Below are positions 26,496 to 35,590 of a stretch of DNA of 64,000 nt, in pieces. The position numbers were made by a program, and so were the translations under genes. This stretch comes from Streptomyces sp. BHT-5-2 (GTDB taxonomy: Bacteria > Actinomycetota > Actinomycetes > Streptomycetales > Streptomycetaceae): the NCBI RefSeq assembly GCF_019774615.1, contig NZ_CP081497.1, forward strand, positions 806,001 through 870,000, given 5' to 3'. The first letter of the stretch is position 1. The number at the start of each line of letters is the position of its first letter. The notes beneath the pieces were generated by a model. It did not search any database. It had not been told where the DNA came from and saw only the letters and a list, made by a program, of their open reading frames with translations.

Positions 26496-27503
26496 ATGAC
26501 ACATCCCGCACAGGAATGGCACCTGGTCGCGCGGCCGGTGGGGCGCCCGAAGCCGGCGGACTTCCGTCTCGTCGAGCGCGAGTTGCGAGCACCGGAGGAC
26601 GGCGAGGCGGTCGTCCGCAATCGCTTTCTCTCCGTGGACCCGTACATGCGGGTGCTGATGGGCACCGCCCAACCCGGCGTGCCCGTCTACCCGTTGGGGC
26701 GACCCATGACGGGTGGGGCGGTCGGTGTGGTCGTGGAGTCGCGGGCCGCCGGCCTGGCCGCGGGAGATCTGGTGCTCGGCGACCTGGGCTGGCGGACCGC
26801 CGCGGTCGCCCCGGCCAGGCACTTCACGAGGTTGGAACGGGTACCGGGCGTGCCCGACTCGGCGTTCCTGGGCGTCCTGGGCATGACCGGGTTGAGCGCC
26901 TACGTCGGACTGACCCGGATCGCCGAACTGCGGCCGGGCGAGACGGTGTTCGTCTCCGGAGCGGCCGGCGCGGTGGGCAGTCTGGCGGGGCAGATCGCCC
27001 GGCTGTGCGGAGCGAAGGCGGTCATCGGCAGCGCCGGATCGGCGGAGAAGGTGGAGTACCTGACGGCCGAACTGGGCTTCACCAGTGCCTTCAACTACAA
27101 GGACGGCAATGTGCACCGACAGCTCGCGGACGCCGCCCCGGACGGGATCGAGGTGTACTTCGACAACGTCGGAGGAGACCACCTGGAAGCCGCCATCGAC
27201 GCCCTCAACCCGGACGGCCGGGCCGCACTGTGCGGTGCCATCTCCGGGTACGACCTGGCCGAACCGCCGCCCGGCCCGCGCAACATGATCGAGCTGGTGA
27301 AGAAGCGGCTCACCCTCCGCGGCTTCGAGGTCGGCGACCATATGGCGCTGCGCCCGCGCTTCGTCCAGGACATGGGCGCCTGGCTGGCCGAAGGGAAGAT
27401 CGGTTTCCGGGAGACCGTGGAGCACGGCATCGCCGGTGCGGTGGACGCCTTCCTCGGCCTGCTGGACGGGCGCAACACCGGGAAGGCCGTGGTCCAGGTC
27501 TGA
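26496..27503 (+). CDS. NADP-dependent MDR reductase, CurA/leukotriene-dehydrogenase type
   Basis: 335 aa. Diagnostic motifs are NRFLSVDPYMR, GRPMTGGAVGVV, VSGAAGAVGSLAGQIARLCGA, YFDNVGGDHLEAA and CGAISGYDL, the pattern of prostaglandin/leukotriene reductases and curcumin reductase CurA. These reduce alpha,beta-unsaturated ketones with NADPH. The ATG at 26496 begins MTHPAQEWHL, the usual start. It follows another MDR gene by 77 bp in the same direction but belongs to a different subfamily; the two may be cotranscribed. Confidence 0.9.
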   Translation: MTHPAQEWHLVARPVGRPKPADFRLVERELRAPEDGEAVVRNRFLSVDPYMRVLMGTAQPGVPVYPLGRPMTGGAVGVVVESRAAGLAAGDLVLGDLGWRTAAVAPARHFTRLERVPGVPDSAFLGVLGMTGLSAYVGLTRIAELRPGETVFVSGAAGAVGSLAGQIARLCGAKAVIGSAGSAEKVEYLTAELGFTSAFNYKDGNVHRQLADAAPDGIEVYFDNVGGDHLEAAIDALNPDGRAALCGAISGYDLAEPPPGPRNMIELVKKRLTLRGFEVGDHMALRPRFVQDMGAWLAEGKIGFRETVEHGIAGAVDAFLGLLDGRNTGKAVVQV

Positions 27504-27543
27504 ACAGGGGCGGTGCACGGCCTGCGGTATGTCGCCCGGCGCC

Positions 27544-29055
27544 TCAGCGGGCGTCGGTCGCCGTCACGTGTATCAAAGCCCCGGGCTGCGCGGCCGGGAG
27601 CAGCAGTCCTGCCTGGCCGGGGCCGATCACCTTCGCCGCCGGGCCGCCGCCGGTGACGGAGAGCCGGGCGCCGTGCGGGAAGGCGGTGGCGGGGAGGGAG
27701 ATGACCGTCCAGGCACGGCGGGTGGTGTGGTCGGCGGTCAGGGTGAGCGTGTAGGTGTGGGTGGCCCGGGTGTAGGACTCGGTGCCGGGGAGGCCGGCGA
27801 CCGCCGGTGCGTAGGGGGCGAAGACCGGCTCCTTGCCAGGGGCGGGGCTGCCGTCGCGGTCGTAGACGCAGTAGCCGCCGCCGCGGTCCGCGCGGCAGTC
27901 GTACCACGCCGTCCAGCCCGTGGCGAACCGCTCCATGGACGGTACTTGACGACGTATCATTTCTGCATTGCCGGGGGTGGTGGCCTGGGGCGGGCCCCAT
28001 TCGCCGACGAGGACCGGCAGCCGGTGGGCGGCGGGGTAGCCGCCGATGGCGGCTTCGTAGCGCTCGATGAAGCGGTCCGCGGGGTCCCAGTCGGCGCCCG
28101 ACTCGACGGCGGTGTCGTAGTAGTGCGGCGCGTAGCCGATGCGGTCGGTGCCGGGCCGGGGGTCCGTGAAGCCGGGCAGACCGGTGGGGACGCCCTGGCC
28201 GACCAGGACGGTGGGTTCGACGAAGAGCCAGGCATCGCGGTCGGCGGAGCGGACGGCGCCGATCAGCCGCCGGTACATGGCCGCCAACCTGCCGCGTTCC
28301 AGTGCCGCCGCGGCATCGATCTGGTTCTGGGGATCGGTGGGGTCGCCCGGCACCGGTCCGAACGGCTCGTTGAACAGGTCGTAGCCGAGGAGGGAGCGGT
28401 GGCCGCGCAGCACGGACGCGACCTTGGCGTACACGGTCCGCTGGGCGGCGCGCAGATCGGGGTCGTCGTAGAGGTGCCTGAAGGCGGCCTGGACGGCGGG
28501 CTGGAAGTAGTCCGCGAACCAGTCGTCCGGGTCGGGCTCGAAGGGCAGACCGTCGGTTCGGGTGGCCCAGGCGGGGATGCCGTTGTGGCCGAACGCCGGG
28601 CCGAAGACGTCCTGGTGCCAGTCGATCAGGACCAGGATCCGGTAGCGGTCGGCCCAGTCCAGGACGCGGTCGAGATGGCGCAGATAGCCGGTGTCGTAGC
28701 GTCCGCGGTGCGGTTCGGCCTTCTCCCACCGGATGTTGAGCCGCATCAGGTTGAAGCCGTCGCGCGCCAGCTGGGCGACGTGCGCCTCGGCCACCGTGTC
28801 GGTCTTGCCGATGTTGAGCCCGCGCAGCCGCAGGACGCGTCCGTACCGGTCGGTGAACAGCGTGCGGCCGTCGGGTGAGGTGACGGTGCCGGTGGGGGAG
28901 GGCCTGGCCGTCGCCTGACCGGGCCGGGCATGTGGTGGCCGGGATCGGGCGGCCGGTGCGCGGCTGTCCGCCTGCGCGGCGGGGCCGGTTGCGGGGACGG
29001 CGCACAGCAGGGCCGCGCCGAGGGCGAGGGTGAGGGCGGCGCGGCGCGGTCGCAT
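27544..29055 (-). CDS. Secreted GH5 glycosidase, endoglycoceramidase-like
   Basis: 503 aa. A signal peptide (ALTLALGAALLCAVPATGPAAQA) and a Pro/Arg-rich spacer precede a GH5 TIM barrel at about residues 55-400. Catalytic residues are the acid/base Glu in YDLFNEPFG and the nucleophile Glu in VLVGEWG. LRGLNIGKTD, MRLNIRWEKAEP and LVLIDWHQD match the endoglycoceramidase group (GH5_28-like), which cleaves the glycan from glycosphingolipids. The last 90 residues form a beta-sandwich (THTYTLTLTADHTTRRAW) as in those enzymes. Convergent with the CurA-like gene. Confidence 0.85.
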   Translation of the reverse strand: MRPRRAALTLALGAALLCAVPATGPAAQADSRAPAARSRPPHARPGQATARPSPTGTVTSPDGRTLFTDRYGRVLRLRGLNIGKTDTVAEAHVAQLARDGFNLMRLNIRWEKAEPHRGRYDTGYLRHLDRVLDWADRYRILVLIDWHQDVFGPAFGHNGIPAWATRTDGLPFEPDPDDWFADYFQPAVQAAFRHLYDDPDLRAAQRTVYAKVASVLRGHRSLLGYDLFNEPFGPVPGDPTDPQNQIDAAAALERGRLAAMYRRLIGAVRSADRDAWLFVEPTVLVGQGVPTGLPGFTDPRPGTDRIGYAPHYYDTAVESGADWDPADRFIERYEAAIGGYPAAHRLPVLVGEWGPPQATTPGNAEMIRRQVPSMERFATGWTAWYDCRADRGGGYCVYDRDGSPAPGKEPVFAPYAPAVAGLPGTESYTRATHTYTLTLTADHTTRRAWTVISLPATAFPHGARLSVTGGGPAAKVIGPGQAGLLLPAAQPGALIHVTATDAR

Positions 29056-29361
29056 GGTGGCCTCCCGTTGACTGCGGCGGTCGGTGTCGGCGGGTGTTCG
29101 CCGACGGGATTCTGCGGCACGGAAGGCGCGGAAGGAAGACGTGTGAAGGAAGCGGAGGAAAGCGGAAGGAAGCCGTGTGAAGGGAAAGGCGGAGGGACGG
29201 GCGAAGGGCCGGGGCGGGAGGCGCTGTCCGGAACGCGCCGGGGCGGAACTTTGGCCAACACCCGCGCGTGCGGGGGAATTTAACTGATTTCCTGGTCACC
29301 GTACTGCCGCGGGCTGCACCATGTCGCTGACGACAACGGGTCGTCGGAAAGGTCGAGGCTC

Positions 29362-29550
29362 ATGGCGGAACGCGATACGGCTCCAGAGGACAACGACGTC
29401 GACGGAGCGTCGGGGAACGAACGGGCGGGCACCGCGCCGTTCCATGCGACCCGGGCCGCCCGGCTCACCGCCGCGATAGCGGCCGCCCACCTCGCCCCCG
29501 TCAAGCGCACCCCCAAAAGGTCCACCAGCGCCAACCCCTGGATCCGGTGA
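29362..29550 (+). CDS. Possible small acidic-basic protein
   Basis: 62 aa, MAERDTAPEDN to ANPWIR. An acidic, Asp/Glu-rich N-terminal third is followed by an Ala-rich helix (HATRAARLTAAIAAAHLAP) and a basic tail. GGAAAGG lies about 11 nt before the ATG. No family is recognised and codon bias alone does not settle it; a 84-codon frame on the opposite strand overlaps. It may be a real small gene in the 600-bp gap between the GH5 and IclR genes. Confidence 0.35.
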   Translation: MAERDTAPEDNDVDGASGNERAGTAPFHATRAARLTAAIAAAHLAPVKRTPKRSTSANPWIR

Positions 29551-29657
29551 GCGGCGTCGCGTCCCGTCCGCCGCGCTGCGGCGGGTGACGCGGGGCCACG
29601 CCGCAGCGCGCGAGGACCGGTATCGGCAGCGGCGGCAGTGGGCGGCAGGCGGCGGGG

Positions 29658-30392
29658 TCAGTTCAGGCAGCGGGCCGCGGTCGACAGGGCGTGTGCGGTG
29701 CGGCGGACCTGTTCGACCAGCGTCGTCACACCCACGCCCGGGCATCCGCCGCCGATCTCCACGGCGGCCACGACCCGGCCGGCCCGGTCGGACACCGGGG
29801 CGGCGGCATGGAACACACCGGCGCCCCAGGTGTCGGTGTGCACGGCGATCCGGCGGCGCCGGATGTCGGCCAGGCACCGTTCCCAACCCGTGACCGCGGT
29901 CGTCCGGCCGATCCCGCACGGCCGCTGCGTCTGCGCGAAGGCCAGCAGTACGCGTCCCGCGGCCGTCTTCCCGGCCGGCAGCCGGTCGGCGTCCTCGCCA
30001 TCGTCGTCGAGCCGGTCGTGCCCGTAGATCCGCTCGACGAACTCCACCTCGTCGCCCACCAGCACGCCCAGGCCCACCATCTGGTGGGTCCGCTCGTAGA
30101 GTTCGACCAGGTGGGGCAGATACCAGCGTCGTGGCAGGGCGAGGGACGGCCGGGCGGGCGCGGGCGGCCCGGCCCGGGGTGCGGCCAGGCCGAGCAGATA
30201 TCCGGTGGCGCCGCGCCGCGCCAGTCCCGCGTCGCACATCGACGCCAGCAGCCGGTGGGCCGTGGTCTTGGGCAGCCCCGTACGGCCGGTGAGTTCGGTC
30301 AGGGACAGGGGAGTCGTCGACTGCGCCAGTTCGGCCAGGAGGGCGCCGACCCGCTGTACGACATTGGTCGTCCGGGGAGGATCGCCGGACAT
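29658..30392 (-). CDS. IclR family regulator
   Basis: 244 aa. The winged HTH is at about residues 10-65 (LSLTELTGRTGLPKTTAHRLLASM) and the effector domain follows (HQMVGLGVLVGDEVEFVERIYG, LPAGKTAAGRVLLAF, VAAVEIGGGCPGVG). ATG at 30392 gives the usual family length; the frame stays open upstream to 30740 but that part has no similarity to the family. No neighbouring operon is obvious, so the target is unknown. Confidence 0.85.
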   Translation of the reverse strand: MSGDPPRTTNVVQRVGALLAELAQSTTPLSLTELTGRTGLPKTTAHRLLASMCDAGLARRGATGYLLGLAAPRAGPPAPARPSLALPRRWYLPHLVELYERTHQMVGLGVLVGDEVEFVERIYGHDRLDDDGEDADRLPAGKTAAGRVLLAFAQTQRPCGIGRTTAVTGWERCLADIRRRRIAVHTDTWGAGVFHAAAPVSDRAGRVVAAVEIGGGCPGVGVTTLVEQVRRTAHALSTAARCLN

Positions 30393-30869
30393 CCTCGCCC
30401 GGTCGGGAGCATGGTCCGGGGCTCCGGACGCCACACTGAACACCACATGTACACCTCTGATATGGGTCCTGCCGGCCCGCCGCGGCCAGGAGGCGGCTCG
30501 GGCACCTGCAACGACCGGGTCGATCCGACTTCTCGCGGGTTCCCGGGGACCTGAAGCGAACCCGGGCGACCTCGGCGAACTTCGGCGAAGGAGAGCGGTC
30601 AGGCCACCCGCCCGGCATCTCGCGCTTCCTGGCCAGGCAAGCAGCCGGCTCTCTGTCCAGTCGACCCCGGCCCGCAGACGAGGGCAACCCCTTGCGCACA
30701 GCGCATGGTTGCGTGGCCGGCGCCCGGTCCGCGACTGCATGTGCCACCGGCCAGTGCGGACGACGCACGCCCCCGGCCGTGAGACACGCGCCGGTGCAGA
30801 AGCCCAGCTGGGCGGGGTGCGTGGCGGCCCCAGGGCTGGGCAGGAGTGTAGGGGAGGATGCCGCCGGTG
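30393..30869. other. Intergenic region without a recognised gene
   Basis: About 475 bp between the IclR start and the XRE regulator stop. Open frames here are short or lack family features and ribosome-binding sites. An AT-richer patch with ACATGTACACCTCTGATATGG at about 30445 may be the IclR promoter. No repeat or RNA gene was seen. Confidence 0.5.
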
Positions 30870-32063
30870 TCAGCGCGACGGGGCGGGCGGCATCGCCGAA
30901 CGGTCGAGCAGCGGCCAGAGTTTGGCACGCGCGTTGGCGTCGGCGCGGGCGGCCAGCTCGGCGGCGAGCCGGCAGGCGGTGGGGTTGTACTTGACTTCCT
31001 CCTCGCAGGCCTCATCCATCTGGATCAGGCTGATGACCGCCGAAGGAATGTCGGAGACCGCCAGATAGACCTTGCTGAGCTGTAGGAACGTCCGGGTTCG
31101 CCAGTCCACACGGTGGCGGGCGGCGGTCAGGTCGAGGGCTTCGGCGGCCCGCAGCGCCTCGCGGTCGCGGCCCGAGGCGTGTTCCACGGCCATCGTGGCC
31201 AGGACGGCCTCCTGGGCGACCGCCTGCCCGTGCGCGTCCCCAGGCACCTCGGCGCAGAGCGTCCGCGCCTCCCTGAGGAGGCCGTTGGAGCGGTCCCAGT
31301 CGGCCTCCCTGGCCGCGATCTGGGCACCGGCGAGCAGGGCCGACACCTTCCACGCGGTCCCGCGGCCGCCGGCGTGCAGGGACTCGGCGAGCGCGGCCAG
31401 TTCGGCCCGGGCCGCATCCAGCATCCCGCCGTCGGCCAACGCACATCCGTACCGCATCCGCAGCGCGGCGATGGTGTCGGGCTCCCCGGACGCCAGGGCC
31501 GCGGACAGTCCGCGGTCGGCGGCGAGCAGGGCGGCGGTGGTGTCGTGCATGCGGTGCAGGATGACGGAGGCGAGGTGGTACGCGTGCGCCCCGGTCCCGG
31601 CCTGCCGGCCGACCCGCGCGGTCCAGGCGGTGCCCGCCAACAGCCCGGGCAGCACCGACATCCCGAAGCTGTAGCGCTGGGACCGTTGGTGCCACGCGTG
31701 CCAGGCCCGGTCGACCGCGTCGGCGACCGCTTCGGCGGTTCTGCCGACGGGCGGGTCGGACGGTCCGCCGCCACCGGTCCGGTGCCGTGTGAGAACGGCG
31801 TCGCGGAGGGCGGAGCAGGGCGGTCTGCGCAGGGCCGGCGGCATGGCGGCCGGCGCGCCCAGGAACTCCGACAGGTCCTGGATGCCCAGCACCCGGGCCA
31901 GTTCCAGCAGCACCGGGAGGTTCTGCAGGGGCCGTTGTTGCCGTTCCACCTGCCGCAGCCATTCGCCGCTGCGGCCCACCAGCTGCGCGAGCACCTCCCG
32001 GCTCATACCGCGGCGCAGCCGCAGGAGTTCGATCTTGCGTCCGATCGGCACCGCCATCGCCAT
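30870..32063 (-). CDS. XRE-type HTH regulator with helical-repeat C-terminus
   Basis: 397 aa. Residues 5-65 are an XRE HTH (LLRLRRGMSREVLAQLVGRSGEWLRQVERQ). The remainder is an Ala/Leu-rich TPR-like array (TAALLAADRGLSAAL, DREALRAAEAL) ending DEACEEEVKYNPTACRLA. This is a very common Streptomyces architecture whose members often regulate development or secondary metabolism. Start is the first ATG of MAMAVPIG; an in-frame ATG lies two codons in. It is in the same direction as, and 250 bp below, the PPTase/KS-CLF operon, so it may be a cluster regulator. Confidence 0.82.
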   Translation of the reverse strand: MAMAVPIGRKIELLRLRRGMSREVLAQLVGRSGEWLRQVERQQRPLQNLPVLLELARVLGIQDLSEFLGAPAAMPPALRRPPCSALRDAVLTRHRTGGGGPSDPPVGRTAEAVADAVDRAWHAWHQRSQRYSFGMSVLPGLLAGTAWTARVGRQAGTGAHAYHLASVILHRMHDTTAALLAADRGLSAALASGEPDTIAALRMRYGCALADGGMLDAARAELAALAESLHAGGRGTAWKVSALLAGAQIAAREADWDRSNGLLREARTLCAEVPGDAHGQAVAQEAVLATMAVEHASGRDREALRAAEALDLTAARHRVDWRTRTFLQLSKVYLAVSDIPSAVISLIQMDEACEEEVKYNPTACRLAAELAARADANARAKLWPLLDRSAMPPAPSR

Positions 32064-32313
32064 CGCCCCAGTCCTGTCGTCGTCACAACGAGGCTGACAG
32101 GCACCTTCGGCCGCTGCGCAGGCATGTCGCGGGCCGAAGGAAACCGGGCGCTGTCCGCCTACCGGATCTCCATTGAGCGACAGCCGCCCGGGAACGGCAA
32201 CTAACAGTATGAAACGAGGTGTTGAAAGCCGTGCAAGATCAGGCAGGCGAGGTGTGGAGGAGCGAGGAGGCGAGGGGGCGTGCGGGTGGGGCGGGCCGCG
32301 CCGGGCGGGACGC

Positions 32314-32997
32314 TCAGCCCTCCGGGCAGGCTCCGGCCCGTGCCCGCGGCGCGTACCACAGCGTTCCCTCATGACCCGGTGCGGGTACCCGCACCGGGAG
32401 CATCGCGGACTCCGTACGTGCCGCCCGGAGCGCCGGCAGACCGCCCGAACGGTGCAGCGCCAGGGCCCGCGGCAGCGGCGTGCCGGTCAGCTTTGACCAC
32501 GCCTCGATGCTGGTCCAGGTCCGGCACAGCTGATGGGACGTCAATGTTCCCGTTGTGCACGACAGTTGTCCGCCGATCATGCGGAGCAGATGGCGAGCGG
32601 CGGTGGCGTCGGGGACGGCCTCGATGTCGAGTCCGAGGTCCCACACCTCGCTGACGGCCACGCTCAGCAGCACGGAGGTCGCGGAGACGGAGACGGCGAG
32701 CTGCGGATGATCCGGCAGTCGCGGTGGCCGGGCGGGCCGGTGGACGATCCTCATCCACCGCGGATCCTGGTCGAGCAGCCCTCCCAGGGCGCGGCGCAGC
32801 GCGATGCGACGGGCGGCGAACGAAACCCGGGCCCGGGGAACCAGCCTGGCCAGGGCCGCTCGGTCCGCGGGCGCCAGTTGGGCCGCCAGCACTTCGGGTT
32901 CGGTCCCGACGAGCCGGGGAAGCGGGACGTGCCGCATCCTCAGCCGGCTGCCGAGCGGTGCGGCGCCGCCGTTCGGGACGGCTCGGGCGGTGGTCAT
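32314..32997 (-). CDS. 4'-phosphopantetheinyl transferase
   Basis: 227 aa, the Sfp-type length. The magnesium motif is LGLDIEAVPD (G-x-D-x-E) at about residue 125 and the second motif is WTSIEAWSKLTG, where the usual KEA Lys has become Ile while Glu and the downstream Lys remain. Such enzymes transfer phosphopantetheine from CoA to an ACP serine. It overlaps the KS-CLF gene by 4 nt (ATGA), so it should prime the ACP of the AT-ACP protein encoded divergently. Enediyne and PUFA synthases also carry their own PPTase domain or gene. Confidence 0.85.
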   Translation of the reverse strand: MTTARAVPNGGAAPLGSRLRMRHVPLPRLVGTEPEVLAAQLAPADRAALARLVPRARVSFAARRIALRRALGGLLDQDPRWMRIVHRPARPPRLPDHPQLAVSVSATSVLLSVAVSEVWDLGLDIEAVPDATAARHLLRMIGGQLSCTTGTLTSHQLCRTWTSIEAWSKLTGTPLPRALALHRSGGLPALRAARTESAMLPVRVPAPGHEGTLWYAPRARAGACPEG

Positions 32998-35366
32998 GAC
33001 ACGGCCACCGGGGCGGGTTCGTAGTGGAGGCGGGCCGTCCACGGGTCGGCTCCGGTCAGCGTCCCCTGGCCGTGGTGTTCCACGGCGGCCAGTAGTCTGA
33101 CCAGCGGGTCCGCCCCCAGATAGGTGCGGTCGGCGAGCGCTCCGGTCGTGGGCGGAGCCTCGTCGGCCGTCGTGGCCGGCCGGCCCCCTCCGGTGTCGGT
33201 CCGCAGATACGCGAGTACCGGAAGGCCCTGGGCCGAGGCCACCGAGGCGCGGCTGAGGGCGAGCACGAACGCCCCCTCGGCGAGGGCCCGTTCGTGCGTC
33301 CACGACTCGGTGGCGAGCCGCAGTTCCCGCAGGGTGTTGCCGTTGACGCCGGCGACCAGGGCGACGTCGAGCGTACGGCCGCGCAGCAGCAGGTCCGCGG
33401 TGCGCAGGGCCGCCAGGCCGGAGTCGGGGCCGGTGTCCACGGTCATGTTCAGTCCTCGGTAGTCGCGCACGGCGCAGACGCGGGCGGCGATGATGTTCGG
33501 CATCAGCCCGGGCAGCGTCGCGTCGTCGCCGGCCGGCACCGCGTCGAGGACGGCCCGCTCGACCGCGGCCCACTCCGGCGGCAGCCCGTCGCAGGCTCCG
33601 AGCACACGGGCGACGGCGAAGCGATGGCAGCGCAGGGCGTAGTCCAGGGCGTGGCGGGTCGGTCCGGTGTGCCCCACCACGACCCCGGTCGTGTCCCGGA
33701 GTTCGTGGCAGGTCGCGAGAACGGCCGGGGGCAGCTTGCCGACCGCTACGGCGGTCATGAGCTGGGCCCGGTCGGTGCCGGTCAGGGCCGGGGGCGGCAG
33801 CGGCACCTGGCCGAAGGCCGGCAGCGGGTAGCCGTCGCGGTGGGCGAGGGCGGGCGCGGGGCCGCGCCCGGTCAGCCAGGAGGTGACCGCGGCCGCGTCG
33901 GGGCGGCCCGGCAACTCCGTGCTCCAGCCCACCAGGACGGTGGGATCCCGGCCGGTGCCGGCCACCGTGGACACCGGTGGCGCGCCGGCGGGCTGCTCGG
34001 CACCGGTCAGGACGACATGGGCGTTGGTACCGCCGAAGCCGAAGGCGGACACCCCGACGTTCCGGGTGGGCAGGGGAGTGGCGACGGTGGGTACGGTGAG
34101 ACCGCTCACCGTCACCTCCGGGATCGGATCCCGCACGAAGCGCTGGGGCGGGGCCAGATCGTGCTGTAGACCCGTCACGGCCTGGATCAGCGACACCGCC
34201 CCCGCGGCCCAACCGGTGTGCCCGAGCAGGCTCTTGTTCCCGGTCACCACCGCGCCGTCGGCGTGCGCCGCGGCTCCGGCGAGCGCGGACAGCTCCACTC
34301 CGTCACCCGCCGGGGTCCCCGTCGCATGGGCGACGATCCAGCCCATGTCTCGGGCCACGACGCCGGCGGCGCGGTGGGCGCGCTGCACGGCGCGGCGCTG
34401 CCCGTCCGCGCCGGGGGCGTAGATGGCCTGCCCGCGGCCGTCGCACGACAGCCCGACGCCCCTGACCACCGCCAGCACGCGGTCCCCGTCGCGCTCGGCG
34501 CGGTCCCGGGTCTTCAGGACCAGGGCGGCCGCCCCGTCGGAGAACAGCACGCCGTCCGCGGAACGGTCGAACGCCCGCACCGCCCCGGACCGCGACAGCC
34601 CCTGGATCTTGGCGAACAGCACATGCACCCGGGGCACCAGCGCGAAGGCACCCCCGCACACCGCCGCATCGCAGTCCCCCGCCAGCAGATTGCGGATCGC
34701 CAGGTCGAGCGCGTACAGCGAGGAACTGCACGCCGTGTCCACCATGACCACCTCGGTGCGCGGCGGGAGCACACCCGCCACGGCGGCCCGGCCGATGCGG
34801 TGGGGGAGGAGGGCCTCCAGGCCGGCACCGGCCCACGGATATCCCGGTCGGAGCCGGGCGCACCACTCCTCCTCGCGCGTGCCGCCCGCCCGGGCGAGCC
34901 GGTGGGCGTAACCGCGCAGCACATGCTGGCGTTCGCCCTCGTCGCTGCCGTCCGGGGTGTAGCCGAATCCCGCGAAGACGCGGTCCCGGGCGGTGATCCG
35001 TACACCGCGTACGGCCTGGTACAGCGCCTCGCGCAGCCACAGGACGGAGGGCTCGGGCAGGGGCACCGCGTTGTCCTCCAGGTCCGCGGCCAGCTCCGGG
35101 CCGGGGCGGAAGTCCTTGATGAAGCCCGAGACGGGCACGTAGGCGCGGTCGACGGCACGTGGGTCCGGGTCGTGGAAGTCCGCCATGTCGAACCGTTCGG
35201 GGTGGGTGAAGACCGACCGGCTGCCGTTCAGCAGCCGCCACATCTCCGTCGGACCGGCGGCGCCGGGCACCACCGAACCCATGCCCACGATGACGACGGG
35301 ACCGGCGGCGTCCTGGTCCGACCGGCCGTGCGAGGAAGGGGACTGTGCCATGTCGGACTGTGCCAT
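32994..35366 (-). CDS. PUFA/enediyne-like ketosynthase-chain length factor (KS-CLF)
   Basis: 790 aa. Residues 23-450 are a full ketosynthase: Cys213 in DTACSSSLYAL, His in HATGTPAGDG, and NKSLLGHTGWAAG with the second His. Residues 480-770 are a second, shortened KS-like domain where the Cys motif reads VDTGPDSGLAAL and no His motifs follow, as in chain-length-factor domains. KS-CLF pairs on one chain are typical of PfaC-type PUFA synthases. ATG at 35366 has AGGAGAG 4 nt upstream. The first codons are a 15-bp tandem duplication giving a second start (35351). Divergent from the rest of the PKS genes. Confidence 0.85.
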   Translation of the reverse strand: MAQSDMAQSPSSHGRSDQDAAGPVVIVGMGSVVPGAAGPTEMWRLLNGSRSVFTHPERFDMADFHDPDPRAVDRAYVPVSGFIKDFRPGPELAADLEDNAVPLPEPSVLWLREALYQAVRGVRITARDRVFAGFGYTPDGSDEGERQHVLRGYAHRLARAGGTREEEWCARLRPGYPWAGAGLEALLPHRIGRAAVAGVLPPRTEVVMVDTACSSSLYALDLAIRNLLAGDCDAAVCGGAFALVPRVHVLFAKIQGLSRSGAVRAFDRSADGVLFSDGAAALVLKTRDRAERDGDRVLAVVRGVGLSCDGRGQAIYAPGADGQRRAVQRAHRAAGVVARDMGWIVAHATGTPAGDGVELSALAGAAAHADGAVVTGNKSLLGHTGWAAGAVSLIQAVTGLQHDLAPPQRFVRDPIPEVTVSGLTVPTVATPLPTRNVGVSAFGFGGTNAHVVLTGAEQPAGAPPVSTVAGTGRDPTVLVGWSTELPGRPDAAAVTSWLTGRGPAPALAHRDGYPLPAFGQVPLPPPALTGTDRAQLMTAVAVGKLPPAVLATCHELRDTTGVVVGHTGPTRHALDYALRCHRFAVARVLGACDGLPPEWAAVERAVLDAVPAGDDATLPGLMPNIIAARVCAVRDYRGLNMTVDTGPDSGLAALRTADLLLRGRTLDVALVAGVNGNTLRELRLATESWTHERALAEGAFVLALSRASVASAQGLPVLAYLRTDTGGGRPATTADEAPPTTGALADRTYLGADPLVRLLAAVEHHGQGTLTGADPWTARLHYEPAPVAVS

Positions 35367-35471
35367 GTCGCTCTCCTGGTTCCGGCTGCTGCGGCCCAGA
35401 GCACGTCTGGCACTCCACGGTGTGGCCGACCGTCGTGGGCACGGCCAAACGCGGATGGAGCTTGTGACCGT

Positions 35472-35506
35472 ACGGAAGTTGCCGCGCCGGCCCAACGGAA
35501 GTTGCC
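35472..35506. promoter_or_regulatory. ACGGAAGTTGCC direct repeats, candidate activator site
   Basis: Identical 12-mers at 35472-35483 and 35495-35506, 23 bp apart (about two helical turns), lie in the 224-bp divergent promoter region of the split PKS. An 11-base match (TACGGAAGTTG) recurs in the divergent promoter of the second PKS locus at 61816-61826. Direct repeats two turns apart are typical of SARP-like activators; the protein is not known. Confidence 0.6.
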
Positions 35507-35590
35507 CGCACTCCGTTTGCCGCCCCTGGGCCGGAAGCCTGCTGCCATGGGAGGGCCAGGACGCTCCATCCCCCCACCGCCGGGAGCACC

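Noticed and set aside
29280..29534. 84-codon leftward frame before the IclR region
   Set aside because: No ribosome-binding site and no family; the rightward 62-codon frame in the same place is slightly better supported.
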